Source of the DNA: Ferrithrix thermotolerans DSM 19514
GTDB lineage: Bacteria; Actinomycetota; Acidimicrobiia; Acidimicrobiales; Ilumatobacteraceae
Assembly: GCA_945861025.1 (NCBI GenBank)
Contig: CAMASN010000001.1
Span: 123,849-187,848, forward strand
Direction of reading: 5' to 3'
DNA: 64,000 bases
In this document: one piece after another, positions 9,506-18,951 of the stretch
Numbering within the stretch: position 1 is the first letter of the stretch
Layout: each line of letters starts with the position of its first letter
Position numbers and translations under genes: made by a program
Notes under the pieces: generated by a model
Databases searched by the model: none
Told to the model about the DNA's origin: nothing
The model's input: only the letters and a program-made list of their open reading frames with translations

Positions 9506-10544
9506 TTTCTCGTTGCCGTCAGCCACCGTTGTCACCGGCGCCGCCGGATGGCTTGGCCGTGCACTCGTTCAACACCTGTCTACTGACTCGGGCAGCTACA
9601 GGCGCGACGGCGTGTTGCGCGCGCTGGTACTCAACGAGCAAGAGGCACAATCCGTGCGCGACGTTTCGACCAATGTCGAAACCGTCATCGGCTCGGTCAC
9701 CGATCCGCGTTCGCTCGAGCGCCTCCTCGACGGCCTGCCCGCGGACACCGACGTGATCCACACTGCTGGAGTCATTCATCCGGGGAAGGTCAGCGACTTC
9801 GTCGATGTGAACACCACCGGTGCCGCCAACATGGCCAACGCCGTTCACCGCGCCGGATTGCGGCGCATGGTGCACGTGTCCTCAAACTCGCCCTTTGGCA
9901 CTAACCCATCCGAGCACGACACCTTTCGAGCGCACGAGCCGTATAACCCGTACCTCGGCTACGGCAAGTCGAAGATGCACGGCGAACTCGCTGTGCTTGC
10001 GCAGGTCGAGCAAGGCCTCGATGCAGTCATTGTGCGCCCACCATGGTTCTACGGCCCACTACAGCCACCGCGCCAGACCACCTTCTTCCGCATGGTTCGC
10101 GGCGGCAAGTTCCCCAAGTTCGGCGCTGGCACTCAGCGTCGCTCGATGGTGTTTCTCGACAACCTCGTGCAGGGCATCGTGCGAGCCGAGCTCACTCCAA
10201 ACACGTCGGGGCGCGGCTACTGGATCGCCGACGCTCGGCCGTACACCGTGAACGAGATCATCGAGACCGTTGGCCGTGCGCTCAAAGACGAGGGTTACGA
10301 GGTGAAGCCGGGCGCCATGAAATTGCCGGTGATTGCTGGTCGCATCGCCGAGCGCGCCGACCGGCTCATCCAAGGCACTGGCCGTTATCAGCAGCAGCTT
10401 CATGTGATGGGCGAGATGGCCCACTCGATCGCGTGCGACATCGATGCCGCTCGCGAAGAGTTGGGTTACGACCCTCAGTTCGAACTGTACGACGGCATGC
10501 GTCGCAGCATTCAGTGGTGTCGCGCCGAAGGCCTCGAACTGTGA
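9498..10544 (+). CDS. NAD-dependent epimerase/dehydratase family protein (extended SDR)
   Basis: Extended short-chain dehydrogenase of 348 residues. The Rossmann motif TVVTGAAGWLG sits at residues 8-18, the active-site serine region is HVSSNSPFG, and the catalytic YGKSK (Tyr-x-x-x-Lys) follows near residue 155. The substrate-side domain (RPPWFYGP) resembles 3-beta-hydroxysteroid dehydrogenase-like and sugar epimerase members. The GTG start at 9498 lies inside the end of the GMC gene (8 nt overlap), and the stop overlaps the next gene as GTGA, so all four genes are translationally coupled. Substrate not predictable. Confidence 0.85.
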   Translation: MADFSLPSATVVTGAAGWLGRALVQHLSTDSGSYRRDGVLRALVLNEQEAQSVRDVSTNVETVIGSVTDPRSLERLLDGLPADTDVIHTAGVIHPGKVSDFVDVNTTGAANMANAVHRAGLRRMVHVSSNSPFGTNPSEHDTFRAHEPYNPYLGYGKSKMHGELAVLAQVEQGLDAVIVRPPWFYGPLQPPRQTTFFRMVRGGKFPKFGAGTQRRSMVFLDNLVQGIVRAELTPNTSGRGYWIADARPYTVNEIIETVGRALKDEGYEVKPGAMKLPVIAGRIAERADRLIQGTGRYQQQLHVMGEMAHSIACDIDAAREELGYDPQFELYDGMRRSIQWCRAEGLEL

Positions 10545-11593
10545 GCACCACGGCATTGGTCACCGGCGGCAGCGGTTATTTCGGCGCGCTACTCGCAACG
10601 CAGTTACGCAACAGCGGCCACACCGTGCGCGTGCTCGATCTCAACGCCCCGGCCCCCGACGCCGACGTCGAGTTCGTCCGCGGCGACATCAGAGACGCAG
10701 CCGTGGTTCGCGCCGCTGTCGAAGGCGTCGACGTTGTCTATAACAACGTGGCCCAGGTGCCGCTGGCCAAAGACGAGCAACTGCTGCGAAGCGTGAATGT
10801 CGATGGCACGCGCCTGTTGCTTTCGGCCTGCCTCGACTCGGGCGTCAGCAAGGTTGTGCATACGTCGTCGAGCGCGGTGTTCGGCATTCCAGCCTCAAAC
10901 CCCGTCATGCCCTCAACTGTTCCGTCGCCGCTCGAGGCCTACGGTCACGCCAAGCTGGCTGCCGAATGGGCATGTCTCGAGGCAACGTCTCACGGACTCG
11001 ATGTCACTATCGTTCGACCCCGCACCATCTTGGGTCATGGCCGCCTCGGCATCTTCGGAATTCTGTTCGATTGGATCGCCGACGGCGCCGATGTGTTCGT
11101 GCTCGGCGACGGCTCAAACCGCTACCAGTTTGTACATGCCGACGACCTCGCCGACATCTGTATACGGGCCGGCGCAAGTAGCGGCCCAATGATTTTCAAC
11201 GCTGGCACCGACCGGTTCTCAACCATGCGCGAAACGCTCGAGCATGTGTGCGCTCACGCCGGCACCCACTCTCGCGTGCGCTCGCTGCCTGCCCGACCAG
11301 CATCGATGGCAATGCGAGTGGCCGCTGGCCTTGGCCTCGCGCCCTTCGCCCCGTATCACTGGATCATGTATAGCAAGTCGATGTGGTTCGACACTGCGCA
11401 CGCCACGCTGGCGCTCGACTGGACCCCGCGCTACTCCAACGATGAGATGTTTGCGCAAAGCTACGACTGGTTTGTGCAACACCGCTCCTCAATGGCGGCG
11501 CAGGATGATCACACCCAATCACACCACCGTCGCCCCGCTAAGCAGGGTGCGTTGTCGTTACTGAAGCACGCGACGAAACTGCTGCCGGGCTAA
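10541..11593 (+). CDS. NAD-dependent epimerase/dehydratase family protein (extended SDR)
   Basis: Second extended SDR of the set, 350 residues. It has ALVTGGSGYFG at the N-terminus, VVYNNVAQVPL, the HTSSSAVFG serine region and the catalytic YGHAK. It shares architecture with its neighbour but is clearly divergent, so it is not a recent duplicate. The C-terminal 40 residues are basic and lack recognisable domain features. GTG 10541 overlaps the previous stop (GTGA). Convergent with the acyltransferase on the minus strand, leaving 9 nt between stops. A perfect 6-bp hairpin (ACTCGC/GCGAGT, 11605-11620) just past the stop could help terminate transcription, though it has no T-run. Confidence 0.85.
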   Translation: MSTTALVTGGSGYFGALLATQLRNSGHTVRVLDLNAPAPDADVEFVRGDIRDAAVVRAAVEGVDVVYNNVAQVPLAKDEQLLRSVNVDGTRLLLSACLDSGVSKVVHTSSSAVFGIPASNPVMPSTVPSPLEAYGHAKLAAEWACLEATSHGLDVTIVRPRTILGHGRLGIFGILFDWIADGADVFVLGDGSNRYQFVHADDLADICIRAGASSGPMIFNAGTDRFSTMRETLEHVCAHAGTHSRVRSLPARPASMAMRVAAGLGLAPFAPYHWIMYSKSMWFDTAHATLALDWTPRYSNDEMFAQSYDWFVQHRSSMAAQDDHTQSHHRRPAKQGALSLLKHATKLLPG

Positions 11594-11602
11594 CGAGTCG
11601 AG

Positions 11603-13636
11603 TCACTCGCTGAAGCGAGTAGCAGCCAGCACCAACTGCGGCCCGAGCCACCGCGTGGCTACGTCGGTGGCCGCCCCGATGGTGAAGTGCAGCCCATCGG
11701 GACGTGCCGCATGATCGAGAGCGACTCCGTCGGACTCCATCCATGTCCGCAGATCGAGCACCTCGACCCGCCTCGTATTTGCCTCGGCCACCCGATGCAT
11801 GACGCCCTCGACGATCTCGTGCGCCGACTCGTCCGAGAATGGCGAGTCAAGATCGAGCCACCAACTGTCACCTTTCGGCGGGCGGATCCACACAACGCGA
11901 GCGTCGCTTGTTGCGACGATCTCGCGGGTTATGGCTTCGTAATCACGGGAGAGCCGCACCAAAAATGCATTGTCGTGCGGCGTGAGCTCTCCCTCAGACT
12001 CACTCCATTGTCGCGGCGCTTGGTCTCGCGCCCACACGAGCATCACAACAACATCGGGACGAAGCTCGGCGAGATCTTTGGGCAGCGCATAGTCGAGCAA
12101 TTCATCGCAGTCTCTCTTGAACGGCACCTTGCCGTCGGTAGCTACAGTGCCCCCACGCACGAAGCCGCAACCTGCGCTGACTGCAAGCGACACTTGAGCA
12201 ACGGTTGGATTGGCGGCGGCCCACGCCACGAGTCCTTGTCCGGTTGCTTCGGCGATCGAGTCGCCGACCACCAAGATACGCACCGGCCTACTGAGCTGTG
12301 GCAGCGCCGCAGGCGTGGATGTTGCGGGTGTTGACGCAGGACTCGCCGCCTCGGTGTCAGCGGTCGTCGACTGCACGACAAGCGGAGTGGATGGGGCATC
12401 GATCGGAATTGCTGCGATCAAGCGCGACGAGGCGCTGACACCCCAGTAGCTACCCGCTGCTGCGGGAACGGCCGCAACCAACGCAACGACGGCCAGGGAG
12501 GCTGCAGCGGCGGTGACTGCCGTGCGAACACCCGCCCAAGTAGCGCGTCGGATCGGCTGCTCAATGAGCTGATACGACGTGATCGCTATCGCGAGCGTTA
12601 CCGCACAGCGTGATGCCAACAACGCCCACCCATCGAGCGCTATTCGCTGACTCGTCATGAACACAAACACAGGCAGGTGATACAGATAGACGCCGTAGCT
12701 GATGCGGCCCAACGATACGAAGGGCCGCCACGACAACAGCGAGCGCACGAAACCCTCGCGCTGCAAGCCAAGCAGCAACATCGCGCTGGCCAACGCCAAC
12801 ACAGGGAACCCGCCGCTGTACGCCGGGCCGCTCGCTGCGGGCAGCACAAATCCAAACGCAAGCACCAAGGCGAGGCCGAGGGGAGCCATCCAGCGAGCAG
12901 CGCGCACGCGGCCCTCAGACAAAAGCACCGACACCAAAGCGCCCAACAAGATCTCACCAGCGCGAGCAGGGGTGGCCCAGTACGCCGCGTCGCTGCCCCA
13001 CACCGCTGCAATCAACGGCGCGCATGCGGCGAACACTGCCGTGCAGACGCATACAACCGAAGTAAGGCTCACGCCACGCCGACGCGCCGACCGCGCAAGA
13101 CCCCAAAACGCCAGCGGCCAGATCCAGTAAAACTGTTCTTCAATCGCTAACGACCAATAGTGATCGAGCGGCGAGCGGAAGCCGGCACTCGCACTCTGCG
13201 CATCAACGTAGCTCTCGCCGGCGAACAGCCGAACCCAGTTAGCGACCTGACCGAGCGAGCCCAGCAGATCTCTGCGCACGTGATTGGCGGCGGTCCAGGC
13301 ATTGGCCGAAGCCATGACCGACACCACCGACAAACACACGACGCTGGCAGGCAAGAGACGCTTTGCTCGCCGCACATAGAACGCCCCGGGTGCTACTCGT
13401 TGAGTACTCGAGAACTCGCTGCACAACAGCGACGTAATCAAAAAGCCCGACAGCGTAAAGAACACGGACACACCGAAGTAGCCGCCGTTCATCCACGAAA
13501 CTCCGCCGTGGAACAGCAACACCATCGTGACAGCAATTGCTCGCACACCATCGAGAGCAGGCTGATACGCGATGCGCGCTCGATACGGAGCGGCATCGGC
13601 AACTTCGTTCTCAACAGCTCGATTGATGTCGGCCAT
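11603..13636 (-). CDS. Acyltransferase family 3 with C-terminal SGNH domain (OafA/OatA type)
   Basis: Membrane O-acyltransferase of 677 residues, second of its kind in the locus. The acyltransferase-3 domain begins near residue 25 with ALDGVRAIAVTMVLLFHGG and GYFGVSVFFTLSGFLIT. A Ser/Thr/Ala-rich linker around residues 420-450 leads to an SGNH domain with VVGDSIAEATGQGL and the C-terminal RPDGLHF Asp-His block. ATG 13636 overlaps the stop of the upstream GT-C gene by one base (TGATG); the longer upstream reading frame overlaps that gene and is not real. The two genes form a transcription unit, which suggests the acyl group goes onto the glycan made by the neighbouring transferase. Confidence 0.87.
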   Translation of the reverse strand: MADINRAVENEVADAAPYRARIAYQPALDGVRAIAVTMVLLFHGGVSWMNGGYFGVSVFFTLSGFLITSLLCSEFSSTQRVAPGAFYVRRAKRLLPASVVCLSVVSVMASANAWTAANHVRRDLLGSLGQVANWVRLFAGESYVDAQSASAGFRSPLDHYWSLAIEEQFYWIWPLAFWGLARSARRRGVSLTSVVCVCTAVFAACAPLIAAVWGSDAAYWATPARAGEILLGALVSVLLSEGRVRAARWMAPLGLALVLAFGFVLPAASGPAYSGGFPVLALASAMLLLGLQREGFVRSLLSWRPFVSLGRISYGVYLYHLPVFVFMTSQRIALDGWALLASRCAVTLAIAITSYQLIEQPIRRATWAGVRTAVTAAAASLAVVALVAAVPAAAGSYWGVSASSRLIAAIPIDAPSTPLVVQSTTADTEAASPASTPATSTPAALPQLSRPVRILVVGDSIAEATGQGLVAWAAANPTVAQVSLAVSAGCGFVRGGTVATDGKVPFKRDCDELLDYALPKDLAELRPDVVVMLVWARDQAPRQWSESEGELTPHDNAFLVRLSRDYEAITREIVATSDARVVWIRPPKGDSWWLDLDSPFSDESAHEIVEGVMHRVAEANTRRVEVLDLRTWMESDGVALDHAARPDGLHFTIGAATDVATRWLGPQLVLAATRFSE

Positions 13637-14922
13637 CACGCCCGCCCACGCGACACAAACGACGGTGTGGGTATCCATTGAGCGAGTGCAACTGCAGCGC
13701 AAATGATCACGACGGGTTCCATCGGCGAACGCAAACGATGCGCCCCGTAAAACACCACGGTTGTGACCAACACCCCGACGGCGGGCGCCAGCAAAATCCA
13801 ACCGTTTGCACGACGTTGACGCCACCAGCCCAGCACTGCCAGCGGAGCCAAGAACCACCAGCAAACAATTCCAGCCCACGACGCCCACTTGGCACGCTCT
13901 TCGCCCACGTCGAAACGAACCAGGTCACCCACGCCGTACAGATCGGCAGCACGCAGCAACCGCGTTGCCACAACTACGGGCAATCGACTGGCATGATCCT
14001 TGATGTAGGTCACGGCCTCGTGACGAAGGCGCACTGCGCGCTCTGAGGCGTCTTCATCGGGTCGATCGATGTTGTCGAGCACGCACAACACCGACCAACC
14101 GCCCATGGCCGGGCCACTATAGGTTTCGTCGCAATTTGCGCCTCTCAGCGCACCGCCCTCGTTGGTGGTGACGATCACCAAACTGTCGAAGCGGGTGGCG
14201 TTGTATGCCACCCACGGCGCGAGCACGGCGAGCGTCGCAAGAATGATGACAAGACTGCGGCCCGCCCATTGCCGGATTGGTTGGCTATGCAGACCGATCA
14301 GAGCGAACAAGGGCGCGAGTAGCAACAACTCACTTCGCGCCAAGGCTGCGAAGCCAACGACTACGCCAAGCGCCAGTGCGCTGCTCACATCGCATCGATC
14401 GCGATAACGAAGCGCGAACCACAACGCAGCAACAGCAAGCACCGTGGCCAATGTCTCAGACATGATGACCGAGTCGTTCATCCACAAGTTCGGATAAACG
14501 GCTGCGATGGCTGCGGCGATCACTGCGACGCGACGACCGCCAACGCGTCGGGCAACCATTGCTATCAATGGGATGGCAGCAATGCCCACCAACGTGTTCG
14601 TGGCGCGCTGCCAAAACTCATGGTTCGACAGCAGACTCGATGGCGTCAGCAGCACCGAGGTGAGAGGCGCGTGCTCCGCTCCGGGGTGGTCGCCAAGCAC
14701 ATTTCGAAACCAATGCCCTTGGGCATTTTGGAAGGCCTGCGAGCTGTAATACAACGAGTCGTTCAACATCAGCTGACGACCCCACTTAGCGGCCACCAAG
14801 TAGAAAATTCTCCACGCCGCCGCAGCTGCGGTAACCGCGACGATGAGCTGGCGATACAACCGATCACCACCATCACCGTGCATTTCGGAGGCTTCCCCAG
14901 CCAAGTCGTGACCCACTTCCAC
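13636..14922 (-). CDS. Multi-pass glycosyltransferase, PMT/ArnT-like GT-C family (GT39-like)
   Basis: Polytopic membrane protein of 428 residues. The first span starts near residue 26, followed by an acidic first outer loop (LNDSLYYSSQAFQ) and HPGAEHAPLTS, which matches the (E/D)HxPL pattern of PMT_2-type polyprenol-phosphate sugar transferases. At least nine further spans follow. GTG 14922 is chosen because TACAGT lies 8 nt upstream, giving a leaderless mRNA; a later ATG at 14883 is possible. It is followed directly by an O-acyltransferase gene with a 1 nt overlap. It likely transfers a sugar from polyprenyl phosphate on the outer face of the membrane; acceptor unknown. Confidence 0.8.
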   Translation of the reverse strand: MEVGHDLAGEASEMHGDGGDRLYRQLIVAVTAAAAAWRIFYLVAAKWGRQLMLNDSLYYSSQAFQNAQGHWFRNVLGDHPGAEHAPLTSVLLTPSSLLSNHEFWQRATNTLVGIAAIPLIAMVARRVGGRRVAVIAAAIAAVYPNLWMNDSVIMSETLATVLAVAALWFALRYRDRCDVSSALALGVVVGFAALARSELLLLAPLFALIGLHSQPIRQWAGRSLVIILATLAVLAPWVAYNATRFDSLVIVTTNEGGALRGANCDETYSGPAMGGWSVLCVLDNIDRPDEDASERAVRLRHEAVTYIKDHASRLPVVVATRLLRAADLYGVGDLVRFDVGEERAKWASWAGIVCWWFLAPLAVLGWWRQRRANGWILLAPAVGVLVTTVVFYGAHRLRSPMEPVVIICAAVALAQWIPTPSFVSRGRA

Positions 14923-14930
14923 TTGCGCTC

Positions 14931-14936
14931 ACTGTA
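14931..14936 (-). promoter_or_regulatory. -10 box of a leaderless promoter for GT-C gene
   Basis: TACAGT on the minus strand, 8 nt before GTG 14922. It is identical to the -10 before the AftD-like gene. Confidence 0.55.
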
Positions 14937-14959
14937 GCTTCGCCGGTGTCACTTGGCAG

Positions 14960-16729
14960 CTATGAGCTGGCGAGGGCCCATACGGCCACATCGCCAGCGA
15001 TGATCGGCAGACCCAACACAGGTGTGAGATTCTCGGCCACTTCAAGCAAGTTCGATGGAGCCACGAGGCATCCGATAACAAGCGACGAGAGTTGCCGGGC
15101 CGCAGCCGTGATGGCCGCATCGTCGCCGGAACCGCTCTCGGCGATGTCGTCGATCAGCAAGCGATCACCCTTTGGCAACGTAGAGCCACGGAATGCGAAG
15201 CCCCGATAGAGGTTGAAAGCGAAATCGCTTCGCGCCTGCCAGGCCATGCCCTCTTGCTCGAGCGGTTGAGGGGCAGTCACAACAAGCGTGTTGCTGCAGC
15301 GTTCTTTGAGCAGATCATCAGCCGACGATGACACATCCTTGGTGTGCTGCAGCTGCGCAGGGATGAGCAGCAGCGGAATACACCAACACAATGCGCGCAA
15401 CGATCGCTCGGTGCCGCGGTGCCCGGGTGACTCGGGCTCCACCACGGACTGTCCCACGGTCGCCACGAGCACTCCAAGCATGACGAACAGCCCGACCGAC
15501 ATTCGGTTCGCGACGATCTCGCGTAACACCGGCATCTGCTCGAACAATCGCCATGGCCCTGCCAGACCGTTTCCGGTTCCCGACCAACGAATCGTGGGCC
15601 CAAGTGCCAGCGCGAAGCAGCTCACACCCACCAACACGGCGGCCCGTTGCAGTGTGGTGCGACGCCGCCAGGTCGCAAGAGTTACCAAGACACATCCCAG
15701 CGCAAGCAGACCGAGATAGCCGGTGTCTTCGTTGCGGAACACACTCATCTGAATGCGATCAATGGACAACGGAATGTGAGTGCGAAGCAGCGTTGCCTCT
15801 GTGGGAGTGACCAGGTTCGCGATTCGCAGGCCAAACAGCGGACGCGCAGCCACGTGATAGCCATCGGCGTAGCGTTGTGCCCCAAACAAGAACTCAGCGA
15901 GAAACGGCGCTGCAACAATCAGCATTACGGCCAGCCCGCGTCCAACCGAACCCACGTCGCGGCGATGCCAACGTAACGCTGACGGCCCCTGTGCGAAGCG
16001 ATATAGAGCCACAGCGACCAGCGCCGTTACCGCGACCACGATCGTCACGATGGCCAACTGTTCGGAACCAATCCACATCTGCACTCCGGCGAGCGCTCCC
16101 GCAGTCACCATGCTGCGGCGGGACATTGGTGCACCAGCGAGCGCGTTGCGCCCTAGCGCGAACAGTTCGGCGAGAAGCAGCAGTGCTACGGCCTGAAACG
16201 CCAACTGCATCCGGGCACCGTTATGCATCATCACCATTGGCGAGAAGCCAATAACGAGCGCTCCGAGCGAGACAGAAACACCGCTGCGAGACGCGAGCAC
16301 CCGAAGTAACCGTCGAGCGGCAAGCGTGTTCGCTACTGGCGTAAGTGCGACCAGAAGGTTGAACCCAGCGACGGGTCCGAGCAATGCTGTGAACGGATAC
16401 ATCACGAGACCCAACAGCGGCGCGGTTGCGTTGTACGCCAGGTTCGCTCCCCCACTAACGGCAAAGATTGCGCTACTAAAAAACGGATTGCTGCCGTGAA
16501 ACAACTGACGCGGAGCATGGGCCATCGACCACACAAACAACGCGCTATCGGGATCTGCGGGCGTCGCACCGCGCAGATGGAACAGCAGCGGCGAGTAAAC
16601 CCAAACCGATAGAACCACAGCGATCGCCACGAGCACAACTGTTGGATGCAACGAGTGGAGCAACACCAATCTGTCTCGCAACGAACGAATGCGAGCCGTG
16701 GCGAAAAGACTCAGCGGACGATCGCGCAT
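14960..16729 (-). CDS. Large multi-pass membrane protein, probable GT-C glycosyltransferase
   Basis: Polytopic protein of 589 residues with roughly 11-12 spans and a soluble C-terminal domain of about 120 residues. After the first span it has an acidic loop with DPDSALFVWSMAH and HGSNPFFSSAIF, the layout seen in GT-C proteins where the catalytic Asp sits in the first outer loop. I do not recognise a precise family. ATG 16729 is supported by a TAGAGT box 7 nt upstream; a longer open frame upstream overlaps the divergent gene's promoter and has no family-like sequence. It is 37 nt upstream of the next minus-strand GT-C gene, which has its own promoter. Confidence 0.75.
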   Translation of the reverse strand: MRDRPLSLFATARIRSLRDRLVLLHSLHPTVVLVAIAVVLSVWVYSPLLFHLRGATPADPDSALFVWSMAHAPRQLFHGSNPFFSSAIFAVSGGANLAYNATAPLLGLVMYPFTALLGPVAGFNLLVALTPVANTLAARRLLRVLASRSGVSVSLGALVIGFSPMVMMHNGARMQLAFQAVALLLLAELFALGRNALAGAPMSRRSMVTAGALAGVQMWIGSEQLAIVTIVVAVTALVAVALYRFAQGPSALRWHRRDVGSVGRGLAVMLIVAAPFLAEFLFGAQRYADGYHVAARPLFGLRIANLVTPTEATLLRTHIPLSIDRIQMSVFRNEDTGYLGLLALGCVLVTLATWRRRTTLQRAAVLVGVSCFALALGPTIRWSGTGNGLAGPWRLFEQMPVLREIVANRMSVGLFVMLGVLVATVGQSVVEPESPGHRGTERSLRALCWCIPLLLIPAQLQHTKDVSSSADDLLKERCSNTLVVTAPQPLEQEGMAWQARSDFAFNLYRGFAFRGSTLPKGDRLLIDDIAESGSGDDAAITAAARQLSSLVIGCLVAPSNLLEVAENLTPVLGLPIIAGDVAVWALASS

Positions 16730-16736
16730 TGGCGAG

Positions 16737-16742
16737 ACTCTA
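16737..16742 (-). promoter_or_regulatory. -10 box of a leaderless promoter for GT-C gene
   Basis: TAGAGT on the minus strand lies 7 nt before ATG 16729, in the short space between two divergent GT-C genes. On the opposite strand CATACT lies 7 nt before GTG 16790 and may serve the plus-strand gene. Confidence 0.5.
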
Positions 16743-16789
16743 ACCGACGCTTCGGGTTGCTGATAGGCCTGCGTGACATACTGGCAGCC

Positions 16790-18169
16790 GTGGTTTTGGT
16801 AGATCGGGCTCGACACTTTTTGCGCACACGCAACGGCCAACAGTTGGCGGTGATCGCTCTCGTCGGCTGCCTCCTCCGTCTCGCCTGGGGGCTGTGGGCC
16901 GCCCGCAGCACTCCCGAAGATTGGCAGATCAACGGCGATCAATACTCGTACTGGTTCTTCGGTAACGAGATCGCCCGCGGCCACGGCTACGTGTCGTACA
17001 TCACCGGCAAGGCCACCTCGTACTACCCCATTGGTTACCCGCTCGTGCTCTCGGTTGTCTACTGGCTCGGGCTACACACACCGTTGCCCGGCAGCCAAGC
17101 CCAACTCACAGCCATGCTTCACGTGTTGCTGTCAACCGCTTCCATCGCGCTGGTCTATTTCATTGCTCGTCGGGCGTTCAACCATCGCGTTGCAATCATT
17201 GCGGCTGCCCTCGTCGCCTTCTACCCGAGTCTCGTCATCGGTGTCGCCACCTACTCCGTAGAGACCACCTTCATTTTCAGCGCGTTGCTTTGCGTTGCGA
17301 TCTTGATGGATCACGACTGGTCCACCGGGCCAATGAGCCGCAAGCGCCTGCTGTGGTTCGGCGTAGCGATGGGCGCCTCACTACTTATCCGTCCCTTCTC
17401 GCTGCCCGTGTTCATCGGCCTCGGCATCGCTGCGCTGTGCGCCGGCGCAGGATGGCGTTCGGCACTGCGGCATCTCGGTTGGGCCTCAATCACCGTGTTG
17501 CTGGTACTCACGCCGCTCACCGTTCGCAATGCCGTTGTGTTCGGCAAGTTCATCCCCATCTCAACCAACCTCGGCGACGGCATGTGTATGTCTCGGTTCC
17601 CTGGCTCCGACGGCGGATTCTCGTGGGCCAACCACGCGTGGTGCGCCGATCCAGGACTACCAGAAGAGATCCGCAACCCGGCCAACACCAAGGCGGCACT
17701 CCACTTCATCTACGACCACCCGGGCGAAGAGTTGCGCCAGATTCCCAAACGCTTCGTGTTGATGATGCACCAAGACCACGGAACGCTCGCCGAGGCGCTC
17801 GGCAATGGCTCAGATCTCACCTTGCCATCCGGACTCCGTCGAGCGGTTGACATCACCACTGACGGCTACTACCACTTCACGTGGATTGTTGCGCTGCCCG
17901 GTCTTGCGCTGTTGTTCGCTGGGTGGCGGCGCAACCGTCGTACTGGGCCGCGCTGCGCGATCATCGCAATCACACTGTTGGGGCTACAGATCATCCCGCT
18001 CACGTCGTGGGGTAACCCGCGGTTTCATACACCCATGTTGCCGTTCATCGCCATCGTCACCGCTGTATCAATTGCGTGGGTGCTCGACCGGCGCTGGCCG
18101 CAAACAACAGAGGTGACCGACATCGAGCAGGCTGCGCCGTCAGATCAGTTGACGGCGTCGGACCTGTAA
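16790..18169 (+). CDS. ArnT/PMT-like glycosyltransferase (GT39-like, GT-C)
   Basis: Polytopic membrane protein of 459 residues with about ten spans. The first outer loop carries INGDQYSYWFFGNEIARGHG and TSYYPIGYP, which correspond to the catalytic-Asp region and the (Y/H)xPxGYP motif of PMT_2-type transferases. GTG 16790 is preferred: a CATACT box lies 7 nt upstream and the first membrane span starts soon after. The open frame extends to 16646, but that part lies inside the divergent gene. The 3' end overlaps the convergent methyltransferase gene by 25 nt. Likely uses a polyprenyl-phosphate sugar donor. Confidence 0.8.
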   Translation: MVLVDRARHFLRTRNGQQLAVIALVGCLLRLAWGLWAARSTPEDWQINGDQYSYWFFGNEIARGHGYVSYITGKATSYYPIGYPLVLSVVYWLGLHTPLPGSQAQLTAMLHVLLSTASIALVYFIARRAFNHRVAIIAAALVAFYPSLVIGVATYSVETTFIFSALLCVAILMDHDWSTGPMSRKRLLWFGVAMGASLLIRPFSLPVFIGLGIAALCAGAGWRSALRHLGWASITVLLVLTPLTVRNAVVFGKFIPISTNLGDGMCMSRFPGSDGGFSWANHAWCADPGLPEEIRNPANTKAALHFIYDHPGEELRQIPKRFVLMMHQDHGTLAEALGNGSDLTLPSGLRRAVDITTDGYYHFTWIVALPGLALLFAGWRRNRRTGPRCAIIAITLLGLQIIPLTSWGNPRFHTPMLPFIAIVTAVSIAWVLDRRWPQTTEVTDIEQAAPSDQLTASDL

Positions 18170-18948
18170 AGGCGCTGCTCAAGTTCGTGCCGTGCGCCGG
18201 TTCGCATCTCGGGCTTCACGATCGAGTCGTACAGCACCGGACCCTTGCGCCGCTTTGAGCGCTGAGGAACCGTGAACACTTTCGTCAACACCCGCACGGC
18301 GAAGGTCTCGACGTTCTTGTGATGCACATCGGCAATGGCCACTTGCTCGACAAGCGCCGCGTCGACCGTGCCGACCACGCGATGCGCAAGATCATCTGTC
18401 CACGAAACGGCGATCACCCAATCGTCGAAGTAGCGATCGATAAGCGCATTGAGCTCGCGCTCGATTGGCCCACGCCGCACAAAGCTCTCGATCTCTGGAT
18501 CGAAGGCGTGACCCTGTTTAGCTTCGAACTCAAGCGTGGTGCCGTCGTACCGGCACCACCACAGATGGCTCGGAAAGTCGATGATCTTCGAGCTTGCCGC
18601 CTGAGGCACCTCGATGTAGCCGGCCTTCGAAACACGCACCATCTCGCGGATTGCAGCTGCTGGATCGAGCACATGCTCAAGGAGATGCGAACAGATCACG
18701 TAATCGAACACCTTGTCGGCGAATGGCATGTCGGTGACATCGGCATCGAACATTGGGCGCGGTGTGCGCGCCGCCTGCGAGCCAGATCGTTGGATGGCGT
18801 GCTCGGCGCCAGGGAAACGATCGACCAATACATCGGCGCGCCAGTGCGGTTTGTCGCCACTGCCGACATCGAGTACCAACGAATTCGCCGTCACCGGAAT
18901 GGCGATACGCCGGCGATGAAAACTGCGGAGCTGCATAATGAGAGGCAT
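18145..18948 (-). CDS. Class I SAM-dependent methyltransferase
   Basis: Methyltransferase of 267 residues. The SAM-binding motif VLDVGSGDKPHW is at residues 25-36, DADVTDMPFADKVFD and SHLLEHVLDP follow at about 68-94, the usual order of a UbiE-like Methyltransf_11 fold. The C-terminal 80 residues are basic and not recognisable. It starts 3 nt after the stop of the GT-C gene at 18952, so they are probably co-expressed. ATG 18948 is used; an ATG four codons in is also possible. The substrate may be a sugar of the envelope glycan; that is inference from location. Its 3' end overlaps a convergent gene by 25 nt. Confidence 0.8.
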   Translation of the reverse strand: MPLIMQLRSFHRRRIAIPVTANSLVLDVGSGDKPHWRADVLVDRFPGAEHAIQRSGSQAARTPRPMFDADVTDMPFADKVFDYVICSHLLEHVLDPAAAIREMVRVSKAGYIEVPQAASSKIIDFPSHLWWCRYDGTTLEFEAKQGHAFDPEIESFVRRGPIERELNALIDRYFDDWVIAVSWTDDLAHRVVGTVDAALVEQVAIADVHHKNVETFAVRVLTKVFTVPQRSKRRKGPVLYDSIVKPEMRTGARHELEQRLYRSDAVN

Positions 18949-18951
18949 GGG

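Noticed and set aside
10043..10540. Upstream extension of the second SDR open frame
   Set aside because: It overlaps the first SDR gene and encodes Arg/His-rich sequence without SDR features; GTG 10541 is the real start.
11605..11620. Hairpin ACTCGC/GCGAGT at the convergent gene ends
   Set aside because: Perfect but short, lies inside the acyltransferase coding end and lacks a T-run; noted under the neighbouring gene only.
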